DNA of 64,000 bases from Micrococcus terreus (lineage in GTDB: Bacteria > Actinomycetota > Actinomycetes > Actinomycetales > Micrococcaceae), in contig NZ_FPCG01000003.1 in NCBI RefSeq assembly GCF_900116905.1, positions 124,001-188,000 on the forward strand, in the 5' to 3' direction. The first letter of the stretch is position 1, and every line of letters begins with the position of its first letter. The notes under the pieces are model-generated. The model was not told the DNA's origin. It worked only from the letters and a program-made list of their open reading frames with translations, and ran no database searches. Position numbers and translations under genes: made by a program. Of the stretch, positions 33,333 to 41,508 are shown piece after piece.

Positions 33333-33362
33333 ACGCTAGGACAGCGGCCCGGGGCAGGTCAA
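33333..33362 (-). promoter_or_regulatory. Promoter of the flavin reductase transcript
   Basis: TTGACC, an 18-bp spacer and TAGCGT on the minus strand. The start would fall near 33326, exactly where the aptamer-like fold begins. Confidence 0.65.
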
Positions 33363-33430
33363 AGCCCCGTCCACATGCCGGAACGCGGTGCCGGAAACGG
33401 GGGCCGCCTTCACGCCACAGAACGTCACAC

Positions 33431-34738
33431 TCAGCTGAACCGCAGCCGCACGGCCGCGCCGTGGGCGGGCAGGCCCTCGGAGTGGGCCAGGGCGGAGATG
33501 TTGTCCGCGAGCTCCTTCAGTCCGGTCTCCGCATAGCGGATCTGCTGCTGCAGGCGCAGGAACGTCACCGTGTTCAGTCCGGAGGAGAACCGTGCTGAGC
33601 CGCCGGTGGGCAGCACGTGGTTGGACCCGGAGGAGTAGTCGCCCAGCGGGACGGGGGAGTGCCCGCCCACGAACACCGCGCCGGCGTTGGAGATCCGGTC
33701 CGCCACCTCAGCGGCGTTCTCGGTGTGCACCTCCAGGTGCTCGGCGGCGTAGGCGTCCGCCACGGTGATCGCGGTGTCCAGGTCCGAGACCACCAGGATC
33801 CCGGACTGCTCCCCACCCAGGGCCTGGCGGATCCGCTCCTCCTGGGCCGCGCCGGGCACCTGCTGCTCGATCTGCCGGACCACGTCCGCCGCCAGCTCCG
33901 GGGAGGTGGTGATCAGCACGGAGGCGGCCAGGGGGTCGTGCTCAGCCTGGCTGATCAGGTCCGCGGCCACCCAGGCGGCGTCCGCGGTGGCATCAGCCAG
34001 CACGGCGATCTCCGTGGGCCCGGCCTCGGCGTCGATCCCGATGGTCCCCAGCAGCGCCCTCTTGGCCGCGGCCACATACACATTGCCCGGCCCTGTCACC
34101 AGGTCCACCGGGGCGCAGACCTGCGTGCCGTCGTCGTCCCTCACGCCGTACGCGAACATGGCCACCGCCTGGGCGCCGCCGGCCGCGTACACCTCGTCCA
34201 CACCCAGCAGGGCACAGGCGGCCAGGATGACCGGGTGCGGCAGCCCGCCGTGCTCGGCCTGCGGGGGAGAGGCCACCGCCAGCGAGGCCACACCAGCGGC
34301 CTGGGCCGGCACCACATTCATCACCACCGAGGAGGGGTACACGGCGCGGCCTCCGGGGACATAGAGGCCCACGCGGTTCACCGGCACCCAGCGGTTCACC
34401 ACGACGGCCCCCTCGCCCAGCTCGACCGTGGAGTCCTCCGGCATCTGGGCGCTGTGCACGCGGCGGGCACGGCTGATGGACTCCTCCAGGGCCGCACGGA
34501 CCGTGGGGTCCAGCTGCTCCAGCGCACGCTCCAGCGCCTCAGCCGGCACCCGCAGGGAGGGAGGGCGGACACCGTCGAAACGCTCGCCCAGGTCCAGCAC
34601 CGCCTGGACGCCGCCGTCACGGACCTGGTCCAGGATCGGGCGGACGGTCTCCACCGCGGAGCTCACATCCAGTTCGGCCCGGGGCAGCACGGAGAGGGGA
34701 TCGACGTCCTGGCCGCGCAGATCGGTGAGGGAGAGCAT
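33431..34738 (-). CDS. hisD: Histidinol dehydrogenase
   Basis: A 435-residue enzyme oxidising L-histidinol to histidine with NAD and zinc. Signatures include [46 protein letters not shown] and [20 protein letters not shown] precedes the ATG. It stands alone: no hisC, hisB or other his genes are adjacent within the window, so it is an orphan his locus or a separate transcription unit. It is divergent from the MscS gene. Confidence 0.95.
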   Translation of the reverse strand: MLSLTDLRGQDVDPLSVLPRAELDVSSAVETVRPILDQVRDGGVQAVLDLGERFDGVRPPSLRVPAEALERALEQLDPTVRAALEESISRARRVHSAQMPEDSTVELGEGAVVVNRWVPVNRVGLYVPGGRAVYPSSVVMNVVPAQAAGVASLAVASPPQAEHGGLPHPVILAACALLGVDEVYAAGGAQAVAMFAYGVRDDDGTQVCAPVDLVTGPGNVYVAAAKRALLGTIGIDAEAGPTEIAVLADATADAAWVAADLISQAEHDPLAASVLITTSPELAADVVRQIEQQVPGAAQEERIRQALGGEQSGILVVSDLDTAITVADAYAAEHLEVHTENAAEVADRISNAGAVFVGGHSPVPLGDYSSGSNHVLPTGGSARFSSGLNTVTFLRLQQQIRYAETGLKELADNISALAHSEGLPAHGAAVRLRFS

Positions 34739-34838
34739 GGGGTCCTTCCGGAGACGGTGCTGAGACGGGTGAGAGTGACTCAGTCTCCATTCTCCACCTG
34801 TCCAGGGAGCGGTGAGTGAACGGTGTCAGACTGGGGTC

Positions 34839-36392
34839 ATGCCCCTGCTGACCCCACCTGTTCAGTCCCTCCTGGCCCCGGTGGCCCTCGCCGAACCCGG
34901 GCCCGATCCCACCGGTCCCGTGGAGGAGGCCGTCCCTGACCCGGTGCAGGAGTCCGCTGAGGGCACCGTGGAGGCGATGGGCCCCGTGCTGGGGATCCTG
35001 GTCAACATGCTGATCGGGGTGGCCGCGGCCATCGCCCTGGTGGCCGTGGTGGCCCTGGTGCTCAACGTGGTGCTGCGCCGCCGGCCCGAACTGCGCCAGC
35101 AGATCCGGCGGGTGCGGATCCCCGTGATGACGGCCCTGGCACTGCTGGCCGCCCGGGTGGCCCTGGGACTGACGGCCGAGGGTGAGCCCTGGTTCGACGC
35201 TGTGCGGTTCCTGCTGTTGGCCGGGGTGGTGGCTGCCCTGGGGTGGCTGGCCCTGCGCGTGGTGCGGATCGTGGAGGAACGGCTGCTGGTCAAGTACCAG
35301 GCGGCCGGAGTGGACGACCGCCGGGACCGCAAGATCCGCACCCAGACCATGCTGCTGCGCCGGATCCTCAACGCGGTGATCATCGTGATCGCGGTGGCCG
35401 CCATCCTGCTGGCCATCCCCTCCGTGCGGGCGGTCGGCGCCGGCCTGCTGGCCTCAGCCGGTGTGCTCTCCGTGGTGGCCGGCCTGGCCGTGCAGTCCAC
35501 CCTGACCAACGTCTTCGCCGGCGTGCAGCTGGCCTTCACCGACGCCATCCGCGTGGGCGATGTGGTGGACATGGAGGACACCTTCGGCACGATCGAGGAG
35601 ATCACCCTGTCCTCGGTGGTGGTCAAGATCTGGGACGGCCGCCGGATGATCTACCCCTCCAGCCACTTCACCACCACCCCGTTCGAGAACTGGACGCGCA
35701 CCGGCTCAGCGCTGTCCGGGACCGTGCTGATGGACGTGGACTGGAATGTGCCCCTGGACGCCATGCGGGAACGGCTGCGGGCCCTGGTGGAGTCCACGGA
35801 GCTCTGGGACGGGCGCGAGTGCTCCATGCAGATCACCGACGCCGTGGGCGGCATGGTCCAGATCCGCGCGGTGGTCTCGGCCCGCAACTCCGGTGACCTC
35901 TGGGACCTGCGCTGCCTGGTCCGCGAGGACTTCGTGACCTTCTTGCGCGCTGACCACCCGGAGGGCATCTACGCCCAGCGGATGCTCGAGGCCGTCCCCG
36001 GGCTGGCCCGCGGGCAGGCCCACGGCCAGGGCGGGCAGGGCAGGACGGGAGCTGCACCCGGTGAGGATTCGCAGCAGCCGCAGCCGAGCGTGCCCGGTGA
36101 GGGGACGTCGTCGGGACAGGCCGGAGCCGGAACCCGTGCCGACCGGACCGGGGACACCGTGCCCGGGCCGATCTCGCAGACCTCCCCGTTGGCGCAGGTG
36201 AGCGAGGACTCCTCGATGTTCACCGGATCCATCACCGCCGTGGAGCGCAACCGGGAGTTCGCCGGGCCGGGCGAGGCGGCCTACCAGGAGCGCAAGGAGC
36301 GGCAGGAGCGGCAGGACCGCAAGGACACCGGGCAGCTGCCGGTGCAGGCCAGGCCGGAGCATCAGCCGGAGTCCGAGGGCCGAGCCGGCTGA
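34839..36392 (+). CDS. MscS-type mechanosensitive channel with long C-terminal tail
   Basis: A 517-residue channel. Transmembrane helices lie about 47-75, 90-110, 125-145 and a pore helix about 180-225 (GAGLLASAGVLSVVAGLAVQ). The MscS beta domain follows (AFTDAIRVGDVVDMEDTFGTIEEI). The last ~130 residues are a low-complexity tail (Gly/Gln/Ser then QERKERQERQDRKD) containing a half GACGAC element read as GEGTSSGQ. ATG 34839 is preferred because CAGACT lies 6 nt before it; a GTG at 34812 is an alternative. It releases solutes on osmotic downshock. Confidence 0.88.
   Translation: MPLLTPPVQSLLAPVALAEPGPDPTGPVEEAVPDPVQESAEGTVEAMGPVLGILVNMLIGVAAAIALVAVVALVLNVVLRRRPELRQQIRRVRIPVMTALALLAARVALGLTAEGEPWFDAVRFLLLAGVVAALGWLALRVVRIVEERLLVKYQAAGVDDRRDRKIRTQTMLLRRILNAVIIVIAVAAILLAIPSVRAVGAGLLASAGVLSVVAGLAVQSTLTNVFAGVQLAFTDAIRVGDVVDMEDTFGTIEEITLSSVVVKIWDGRRMIYPSSHFTTTPFENWTRTGSALSGTVLMDVDWNVPLDAMRERLRALVESTELWDGRECSMQITDAVGGMVQIRAVVSARNSGDLWDLRCLVREDFVTFLRADHPEGIYAQRMLEAVPGLARGQAHGQGGQGRTGAAPGEDSQQPQPSVPGEGTSSGQAGAGTRADRTGDTVPGPISQTSPLAQVSEDSSMFTGSITAVERNREFAGPGEAAYQERKERQERQDRKDTGQLPVQARPEHQPESEGRAG
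36096..36116 (-). repeat. GACGAC palindromic element, half copy in the MscS tail
   Basis: GGTGAGGGGACGTCGTCGGG plus A, read as GEGTSSG in the disordered C-terminal tail. The core differs by one base from the consensus. Confidence 0.6.
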
Positions 36393-36432
36393 CGCGCTGA
36401 CTCGCGGAGGTGCCGGGCCGACCGCGGCGGGG

Positions 36433-36846
36433 TCAGTCCCTGCGGGCGCCTTTCAGCGGCTCCTTGACGCAGAGCACCGGCTGGTCGATCTCCTTGAGGA
36501 CGTCGTCGGTGACCGAGCCCATCAGGAACTTGCCGAAGGAGCCGCGGCGGCGGATGCCGACCACCACCAGGGACGGGTCCAGTTCGGCGGCCACGTCCCG
36601 GATCTCCTCCACCGTGGAACGGCCGCGGGCGAACTGACGGAACTCCGTGCGCAGTCCGGAGGCGTCCAGCACCTGCTGCAGGCGCTCGGCCTCGGTCTCG
36701 TCCACCGCGGCGTCGTGCTTGTGGTCTCCGCCGGGCGTGGCATTGACCACCACCAGGTCCTCGTGGGAGAGGTGGGCCAGACGGATGGCCTCGTCCAGGG
36801 CGGCCCGGCTCTCCTCGAATGGGGCGTAGGCGACGAGGATGGTCAT
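36433..36846 (-). CDS. Universal stress protein family
   Basis: A 137-residue UspA-fold protein: ILVAYAPFEESRAALDEAI at the start and the ATP-type loop VVGIRRRGSFGKFLMGSVTDD at about 97-116, close to the Gly-x2-Gly-x9-Gly-Ser consensus. It is therefore probably nucleotide binding. Its ATG overlaps the stop of the upstream SDR gene (ATGA). The pairing of Usp with a short-chain dehydrogenase is not informative about the stress sensed. Confidence 0.88.
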   Translation of the reverse strand: MTILVAYAPFEESRAALDEAIRLAHLSHEDLVVVNATPGGDHKHDAAVDETEAERLQQVLDASGLRTEFRQFARGRSTVEEIRDVAAELDPSLVVVGIRRRGSFGKFLMGSVTDDVLKEIDQPVLCVKEPLKGARRD

Positions 36847-37793
36847 GAGCGGGACTTCTCTCCGGTGCGATCGGCAGGGCGGGCGGGGGCGGACTGCTGC
36901 GCGCTCACCGTGGACACGGTGGACGCCTGAGGGTCTTTGGATTCCTTCGAGTCCTTCATCTCTTTGGCCTCGTGCCGGGAGAACCACTCGAGCACGGCGT
37001 CCGGGCTGAACCGGGCGGCGCGCATCAGGGAGCGGTAACGGCGCGAGGGGATGCAGACGCTCTGCCCCTGGGCGGCGGCGGTGAGTCCCTCGCGGACCAC
37101 ATCATCCACGTCCATCCACATCCACTTGGGGTGCGAGGCGGTCTTGATCCCGGCGCGCTGATGGAATTCGGTGCGCACCAGTCCCGGGCACAGCGCGGTC
37201 ACCGTGACGCCGTCCGCGCGGTAGCGCACATTGGCCCACCGGCTGAAGCTCACCGCCCACGCCTTGGCCGCCCCGTAGGACCCGTCCGGGATCAGTCCGG
37301 CCACCGAGGCCACGTTCAGCACGCGTCCTCCCCCGCGGGACAGGAAGGCGTTGATGGCGGCGTGCGAGAGGGCCAGCGGCGCCTCGATCAGCAGCCGCAT
37401 CATGGCCAGCTCGTCCTGCAGGTCCGAGGCGTGGAAGTCCGTGGCCAGGCCGGAGCCGGCATTGTTGATCAGCATGCTGACAGGCCGCTCGGCCTGCGTG
37501 AGGCGGTCGGCCGTCGACTGGATGCCCTCCTGCGTGGAGAGGTCCGCGGTGATGGCCTCCACGCTGACTCCGTACTGGGCCTCCAGCGCCTGCACCTTCC
37601 CGGCCAGCAGCTCCCGGTGGCGCGAGACGATCACCAGGTCATGGCCCTGTCCGGCCAGCTGCCGGGCGAACTCGGCGCCGATCCCGGAGGTGGCGCCCGT
37701 GATCATCACCGTCTGCCCGGTCCGCCGGGCACGCACGGGGGCCTGCTGGCGCGGAGCAGGAGTGGGGGACTGGGGAAGGTCGTTCTGGGGCAC
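36843..37793 (-). CDS. Short-chain dehydrogenase/reductase
   Basis: A classical SDR of about 316 residues. NAD(P) loop VMITGATSGIGAEFARQLAG, NNAG (MLINNAGSG), catalytic Ser in NVASVAGLIPDGS, and YGAAKAW with Tyr and Lys. A C-terminal ~40-residue charged tail (KEMKDSKESKDPQ) is unusual. The GTG at 37793 was chosen; a GTG at 37868 and a non-standard ATT after GGAGGGG (about 37837) are alternatives, so the N-terminus is uncertain. It is coupled to the downstream Usp gene. The substrate is unknown. Confidence 0.82.
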   Translation of the reverse strand: MPQNDLPQSPTPAPRQQAPVRARRTGQTVMITGATSGIGAEFARQLAGQGHDLVIVSRHRELLAGKVQALEAQYGVSVEAITADLSTQEGIQSTADRLTQAERPVSMLINNAGSGLATDFHASDLQDELAMMRLLIEAPLALSHAAINAFLSRGGGRVLNVASVAGLIPDGSYGAAKAWAVSFSRWANVRYRADGVTVTALCPGLVRTEFHQRAGIKTASHPKWMWMDVDDVVREGLTAAAQGQSVCIPSRRYRSLMRAARFSPDAVLEWFSRHEAKEMKDSKESKDPQASTVSTVSAQQSAPARPADRTGEKSRS

Positions 37794-37883
37794 GCGGTGA
37801 TCCTGACGCAGCAGCCTGACGGCGAATCGAATGATGCCCCTCCATGCTAGGTCGAGGCACGGACGCACTGAGGGTGGGAAAGG

Positions 37884-38498
37884 TCACGGTCTGGACACGG
37901 ACCACGCAGGATCGGTGGCCAGCGCCGCCATGTACTCCACATCCACCCAGGAGTCGTCGAACCGCAGGGCGTCACGGCCGGTCCCCTCATGGCGGAAGCC
38001 CACCGACTCATACACATGCCGGGCCCGCGGGTTGAACGCGTACACCTCCAGGCTCACCCGGTGGAGTCCCACCGTGTGCAGGGCGTGTTCCACGGTCAGC
38101 CGGGTGGCCTCGGTGCCCATCCCGCGTCCGCGCCCCTCCGGTCCGATCAGGATCCGGAACCCGCAGGAGAGGTTCGGTCCGTCCAGCTCGTTCAGCACGG
38201 TCTCGCCCACCACCTGACCGGTGTCCGGGTCCTCCACGGCGAACACCATCCGGTCCGTGGCCTGGGCCCAGTCCGCGTAGATCTGACGCAGCCGCTCCGG
38301 GGCGTACGGCTCGTCTCGCTCCCCGCTGCGGTGCACCGACCCGGTCAGCTCGGCGACCTCCGGGTCCTGGAAGATCACCGCCAGCAGCGGGGCATCCTCG
38401 GCACGGATCGGCCGCAGCACCACGCGTTCGCCGCGCAGCGTGGGCTTGAGCGAGAAGTCCGGCAGGACCGGCTCCGAGGCCCCGACGACGTCACTCAC
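37884..38498 (-). CDS. GNAT acetyltransferase (RimJ/RimL-like)
   Basis: A 204-residue N-acetyltransferase: LRGERVVLRPIRAEDAPLL opening strand, SCGFRILIGPEGRGRGMGTEA acetyl-CoA loop, and a RVSLEVYAFNPRARHVYESVGF close. It probably acetylates a protein N-terminus or a small amine. The GTG start lies inside a GACGAC element copy (GAGGTGAGTGACGTCGTCGG), so the first seven residues VSDVVGA derive from the repeat. It starts 2 nt after the MBL stop, which lies in the same repeat. Confidence 0.85.
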   Translation of the reverse strand: MSDVVGASEPVLPDFSLKPTLRGERVVLRPIRAEDAPLLAVIFQDPEVAELTGSVHRSGERDEPYAPERLRQIYADWAQATDRMVFAVEDPDTGQVVGETVLNELDGPNLSCGFRILIGPEGRGRGMGTEATRLTVEHALHTVGLHRVSLEVYAFNPRARHVYESVGFRHEGTGRDALRFDDSWVDVEYMAALATDPAWSVSRP

Positions 38499-38504
38499 CT
38501 CAGG
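38481..38504. repeat. GACGAC palindromic element at the MBL-GNAT gene junction
   Basis: CCCGACGACGTCACTCACCT plus CAGG on the plus strand. On the minus strand its CCTGAGGTGAG supplies both the MBL stop codon (TGA) and the GNAT start codon (GTG). Confidence 0.65.
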
Positions 38505-39339
38505 CGCTCGGCGCGCCGGAGTGCCCGGTGGCAGGGGCCTCCCGCAGGTGGCGCAGATGGGCGGCCATGGTCTGGGTGGCCACGCGCTGCACCGTGCCGG
38601 ACAGGCCTGGGTAGACCTCGGCGGCCAGTTCCTCGGCGGTGACCGCGTTCCGTTCGGCCTCCGGGCGGGACTGCAGCAGAGCACTGACCTGCTCCAGCCG
38701 CTCCTGGCGGTGCGCCCGGTAGTGGGCGGCCACCTGCGCCACCGAGTCCAGGGCCGGGCCATGGGCCGGCAGAACGAGAGCCTGGCCGAGCGCCTCGAGG
38801 CGGTCCAGGGAGTCCAGATAGTCGGCCAGGGTGCCGTCCGGATGGTCCAGCATGGTGGTGCCCTGCCCCAGGATGGTGTCTCCTGTCAGGACCGAGCCGG
38901 CCGGGCCGTCGTCGGGAAGGTGGAAGCACACCGAGTCCGAGGTGTGGCCGGGGGTGTGCAGGACCTGCACGCGCACGCCTGCCGCCTCGATCTGCTCGCC
39001 GGGGGAGAGCGGCTCGGCCTGGCGGCACCACTCAGGGCTGTGAGCCCGGACCGGGGCGCCGCTGCGCTCGTGGAACACGTCCACCGCGCCGGTGTGGTCA
39101 CCGTGGTGGTGGGTGACCAGGATCAACTCCACCCGCCTGCCGGCCGCCGCCTCCTGCACCGCGTCCCAATGCCGCTCGGAGTCCTCCACCGGGCCTGGAT
39201 CCACCACGGTCACGGTCCCGGACTCGAGTGCGGACAGCAGGTAGGTGTTGGTCCCGGCCAGGGTCATCCCGGAGGGGTTGTCCGCCAGGACACAGCGGGT
39301 CAGATCGGTGGGCTCTGGGGTGGAGGCGGCAGAGGTCAT
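38500..39339 (-). CDS. MBL-fold metallohydrolase (LACTB2-like)
   Basis: A 279-residue metallo-beta-lactamase-fold hydrolase. Zinc motif THHHGDHTGA near 76-85, HTPGHTSDS, GDTILGQGTT and PAHGPAL give the full ligand set. A C-terminal helical region (QERLEQVSALLQ) matches the LACTB2/ribonuclease-Z-like subgroup, whose members act on RNA or thioesters. The PDDGPAG segment coincides with a GACGAC core, but aspartate-glycine loops are normal there. TACACT lies 6 nt before the ATG; the divergent GST-like gene starts only 11 nt away. Confidence 0.85.
   Translation of the reverse strand: MTSAASTPEPTDLTRCVLADNPSGMTLAGTNTYLLSALESGTVTVVDPGPVEDSERHWDAVQEAAAGRRVELILVTHHHGDHTGAVDVFHERSGAPVRAHSPEWCRQAEPLSPGEQIEAAGVRVQVLHTPGHTSDSVCFHLPDDGPAGSVLTGDTILGQGTTMLDHPDGTLADYLDSLDRLEALGQALVLPAHGPALDSVAQVAAHYRAHRQERLEQVSALLQSRPEAERNAVTAEELAAEVYPGLSGTVQRVATQTMAAHLRHLREAPATGHSGAPSA
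38903..38918 (-). repeat. GACGAC core match inside the MBL gene
   Basis: GGGCCGTCGTCGGGAA without the GGTGAGG flank, read as FPDDG-type residues (LPDDGP) in a loop before the metal aspartate. It could be a truncated copy or coincidence. Confidence 0.4.
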
Positions 39340-39353
39340 AGGCTCAGTGTATG
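39337..39353. promoter_or_regulatory. Face-to-face leaderless promoters
   Basis: CATAGGCTCAGTGTATG holds two start codons in opposite directions. On + TAGGCT is 6 nt before the GST-like ATG; on - TACACT is 6 nt before the MBL ATG. Each -10 overlaps the first base of the other gene's start codon. Confidence 0.5.
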
Positions 39354-40472
39354 GATGAGCAGCAGAAGGATCAGCCGCAGAAGCAGGGCGTCTACGTGAT
39401 GGACGGCCAGGAGTTCTCCCGGGACACGAACTACATCATGGACCGGATCGTGGCTGATCCGGCGGCCGTGGAGGCGATGCCCCGCGAGGAGGTGGACAAG
39501 GTCGGGCGCGTGCACGGCGGGCTGACCGAGGACGCCCAGGCCTGGCCCGTGGAGGCCGGCCGGTACCGCCTCGTGGCCGCCCGCGCCTGCCCCTGGGCCA
39601 ACCGCACGATCATCGTGCGCCGCCTGCTGGGCCTGGAGGACGCCATCTCCCTGGGCACCCCCGGACCCACCCATGACGAGCGGTCCTGGACCTTCGACCT
39701 GGACGAGGGCGGCACGGACCCCGTGCTGGGCACCGAGCGTCTCCAGGAGAACTACTTCACCCGCTTCCCGGACTACCCGCGCGGCATCACCGTGCCGGCG
39801 ATCGTGGACATCCCCACCGGCGGTGTGGTCACCAACGACTACCCGCAGATCACCCTGGACTTCTCCACCCAGTGGACGCAGTTCCACCGCGACGGCGCCC
39901 CGGACCTGCTGCCGGAGGAGAAGCTGGATGAGATGCACGAGGTCATCACCCGGATCTTCACCGAGGTCAACAACGGGGTCTACCGCTGCGGATTCGCCGG
40001 CTCCCAGGAGGCGTATGACGCCGCGTACGAGCGACTGTGGACCGCCATGGACTGGCTCGAGGAGCGCCTGAGCGGCCAGCGGTACCTGATGGGCGAGACC
40101 ATCACCGAGGCCGACGTCCGTCTGTTCACCACCCTGGCCCGGTTCGATCCGGTCTACCACGGGCACTTCAAGTGCAACCGCACCAAGCTCGACCAGATGC
40201 CGGCCCTCTGGGGCTATGCCCGGGACCTGTTCCAGACTCCCGGGTTCGGGGACACCATCGACTTCGAGCAGATCAAGAGCCACTACTACGAGGTCCACCG
40301 GGACATCAATCCCACCGGGATCGTCCCGCAGGGGCCGGACCTGTCCGGGTGGCTCTCCGAGCATCGGCGTGAGGAGCTGGGCGGCTCGCCGTTCGGCGAC
40401 GGCACCGCCCCGGACCCGGTCCGCGAGGACGAGCGTGTTGAGGCCGGCCACAACCCGATGTATCTGGCCTGA
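39351..40472 (+). CDS. Glutathionyl-hydroquinone reductase family (GST omega/xi-like)
   Basis: A 373-residue Xi-class GST-like reductase. The catalytic motif CPWA is at C80 (ARACPWANR), with the C-terminal helical domain holding TEVNNGVYRCGFAGSQEAYD and GHFKCNRTKLDQMPALWGYA. Family members reduce thiol-conjugated hydroquinones. Actinobacteria use mycothiol rather than glutathione, so the thiol partner is probably mycothiol; this is inference. TAGGCT lies 6 nt before the ATG with no Shine-Dalgarno. Confidence 0.85.
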   Translation: MDEQQKDQPQKQGVYVMDGQEFSRDTNYIMDRIVADPAAVEAMPREEVDKVGRVHGGLTEDAQAWPVEAGRYRLVAARACPWANRTIIVRRLLGLEDAISLGTPGPTHDERSWTFDLDEGGTDPVLGTERLQENYFTRFPDYPRGITVPAIVDIPTGGVVTNDYPQITLDFSTQWTQFHRDGAPDLLPEEKLDEMHEVITRIFTEVNNGVYRCGFAGSQEAYDAAYERLWTAMDWLEERLSGQRYLMGETITEADVRLFTTLARFDPVYHGHFKCNRTKLDQMPALWGYARDLFQTPGFGDTIDFEQIKSHYYEVHRDINPTGIVPQGPDLSGWLSEHRREELGGSPFGDGTAPDPVREDERVEAGHNPMYLA

Positions 40473-40490
40473 TCCGCTGGTCGGCTGGGA

Positions 40491-40510
40491 GGTGCCGGCC
40501 GTCGTCGGGA
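40491..40510. repeat. GACGAC palindromic element, intergenic copy
   Basis: GGTGCCGGCCGTCGTCGGGA between the GST-like and VIT genes, 18 nt after a stop codon. GGGA precedes the GGTG part. Confidence 0.6.
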
Positions 40511-40577
40511 CGCCGTGAAGTGAGGACAGCCTGACCTTGCTGGCGCGACCTGGTGCGGCGGGAGGACACTGATCGCC

Positions 40578-41339
40578 ATGAGCAGCGCACAGACCTCCAC
40601 TCCCGCCTCAGCCGACCACGCAGAGCGGTCCGAACCGCACAGCAACGGCGACGGCGGCAGGAACCTGGCCCAGAAGCTGAACTGGCTGCGCGCCGGGGTG
40701 CTCGGGGCCAACGACGGGATCGTCTCCGTGGCCGCCACCGTGGTGGGCGTGGCCGGGGCGACCACCGGCAACGGACCGGTCATGGTGGCCGGTGCGGCGG
40801 CGGTGATCGGCGGGGCGATCTCCATGGCGCTGGGCGAATATGTCTCGGTGTCCTCCTCCTCGGACAGCCAGCAGGCGCTGATCGCCAAGGAACGCCAGGA
40901 GCTGGCCGAGGACCCTGAGGGTGAGCTCGAAGAGCTGGTGCAGATGTACCAGGACATGGGTCTGAGCGCGCCGACCGCCCGTGCGGCCGCAGAGGAGATG
41001 ACCGAGAAGGACGCCCTGGGTGCGCATCTGCGGGCCGAGATGAACCTGCACGAGGACGAGGTGCTCAGCGCGTGGGCCGCAGCCGGAGCCTCGTTCATCT
41101 CCTTCCTGATCGGAGCGCTGCTGCCGTTCCTGGCGATCATCCTGACCCCCGAGCCGATCCGCATCCCGGTCACCTTCGGCATCACCCTCGTGGCGCTGGC
41201 CCTCACCGGTGCCGTGGGCGCGTGGCTGGGGCAGGCCAGGGTGCTGCCGGCCACCCTCCGTGTGGTGGTGGGCGGTGCACTGGCACTGGCCGTGACGTTC
41301 GGCGTGGGTGCCTGGCTCGGCGCCTCCGGGGTGGTCTGA
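40578..41339 (+). CDS. VIT1/CCC1 family iron/manganese transporter
   Basis: A 253-residue membrane protein. The first helix segment LRAGVLGANDGIVSVAATVVG carries the family GANDGIVS motif. Helix 2 ends in GAISMALGEYVSVSSSSD, then a cytosolic acidic metal-binding helix (EDPEGELEELVQMYQDMGLS and AAAEEMTEKDAL) and three C-terminal helices follow. Members move Fe2+ or Mn2+ out of the cytosol. GACACT lies 7 nt before the ATG. It stands alone between repeat-bearing intergenic gaps. Confidence 0.9.
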   Translation: MSSAQTSTPASADHAERSEPHSNGDGGRNLAQKLNWLRAGVLGANDGIVSVAATVVGVAGATTGNGPVMVAGAAAVIGGAISMALGEYVSVSSSSDSQQALIAKERQELAEDPEGELEELVQMYQDMGLSAPTARAAAEEMTEKDALGAHLRAEMNLHEDEVLSAWAAAGASFISFLIGALLPFLAIILTPEPIRIPVTFGITLVALALTGAVGAWLGQARVLPATLRVVVGGALALAVTFGVGAWLGASGVV

Positions 41340-41425
41340 CCCGGCTCCTGACGGGCAGGAACCGGGCTGAGAGCAGCCGCTGTGAGCCCCGTCCTTGTGC
41401 GTGTCCGCCCCGGCCTGTAGAGAAG

Positions 41426-41459
41426 ACAGTGACCCTCACGGAACGGTGCGGGTCACTGT
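41426..41459. promoter_or_regulatory. Dyad upstream of the alcohol dehydrogenase gene
   Basis: ACAGTGACCC and GGGTCACTGT are perfect 10-bp arms separated by 14 nt, 50 bp before the ATG. This could be an operator or a leader hairpin. Confidence 0.4.
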
Positions 41460-41508
41460 GCCGGGTCGGTTCGGCCGGGCACAGTCATCCCCTCGCAAGG
41501 AGCTGATC

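Noticed and set aside
37830-37845. ATT start codon for the SDR gene, preceded by GGAGGGG
   Set aside because: ATT starts are very rare; the GTG at 37793 gives a normal SDR length. The upstream GTG at 37868 also remains possible.
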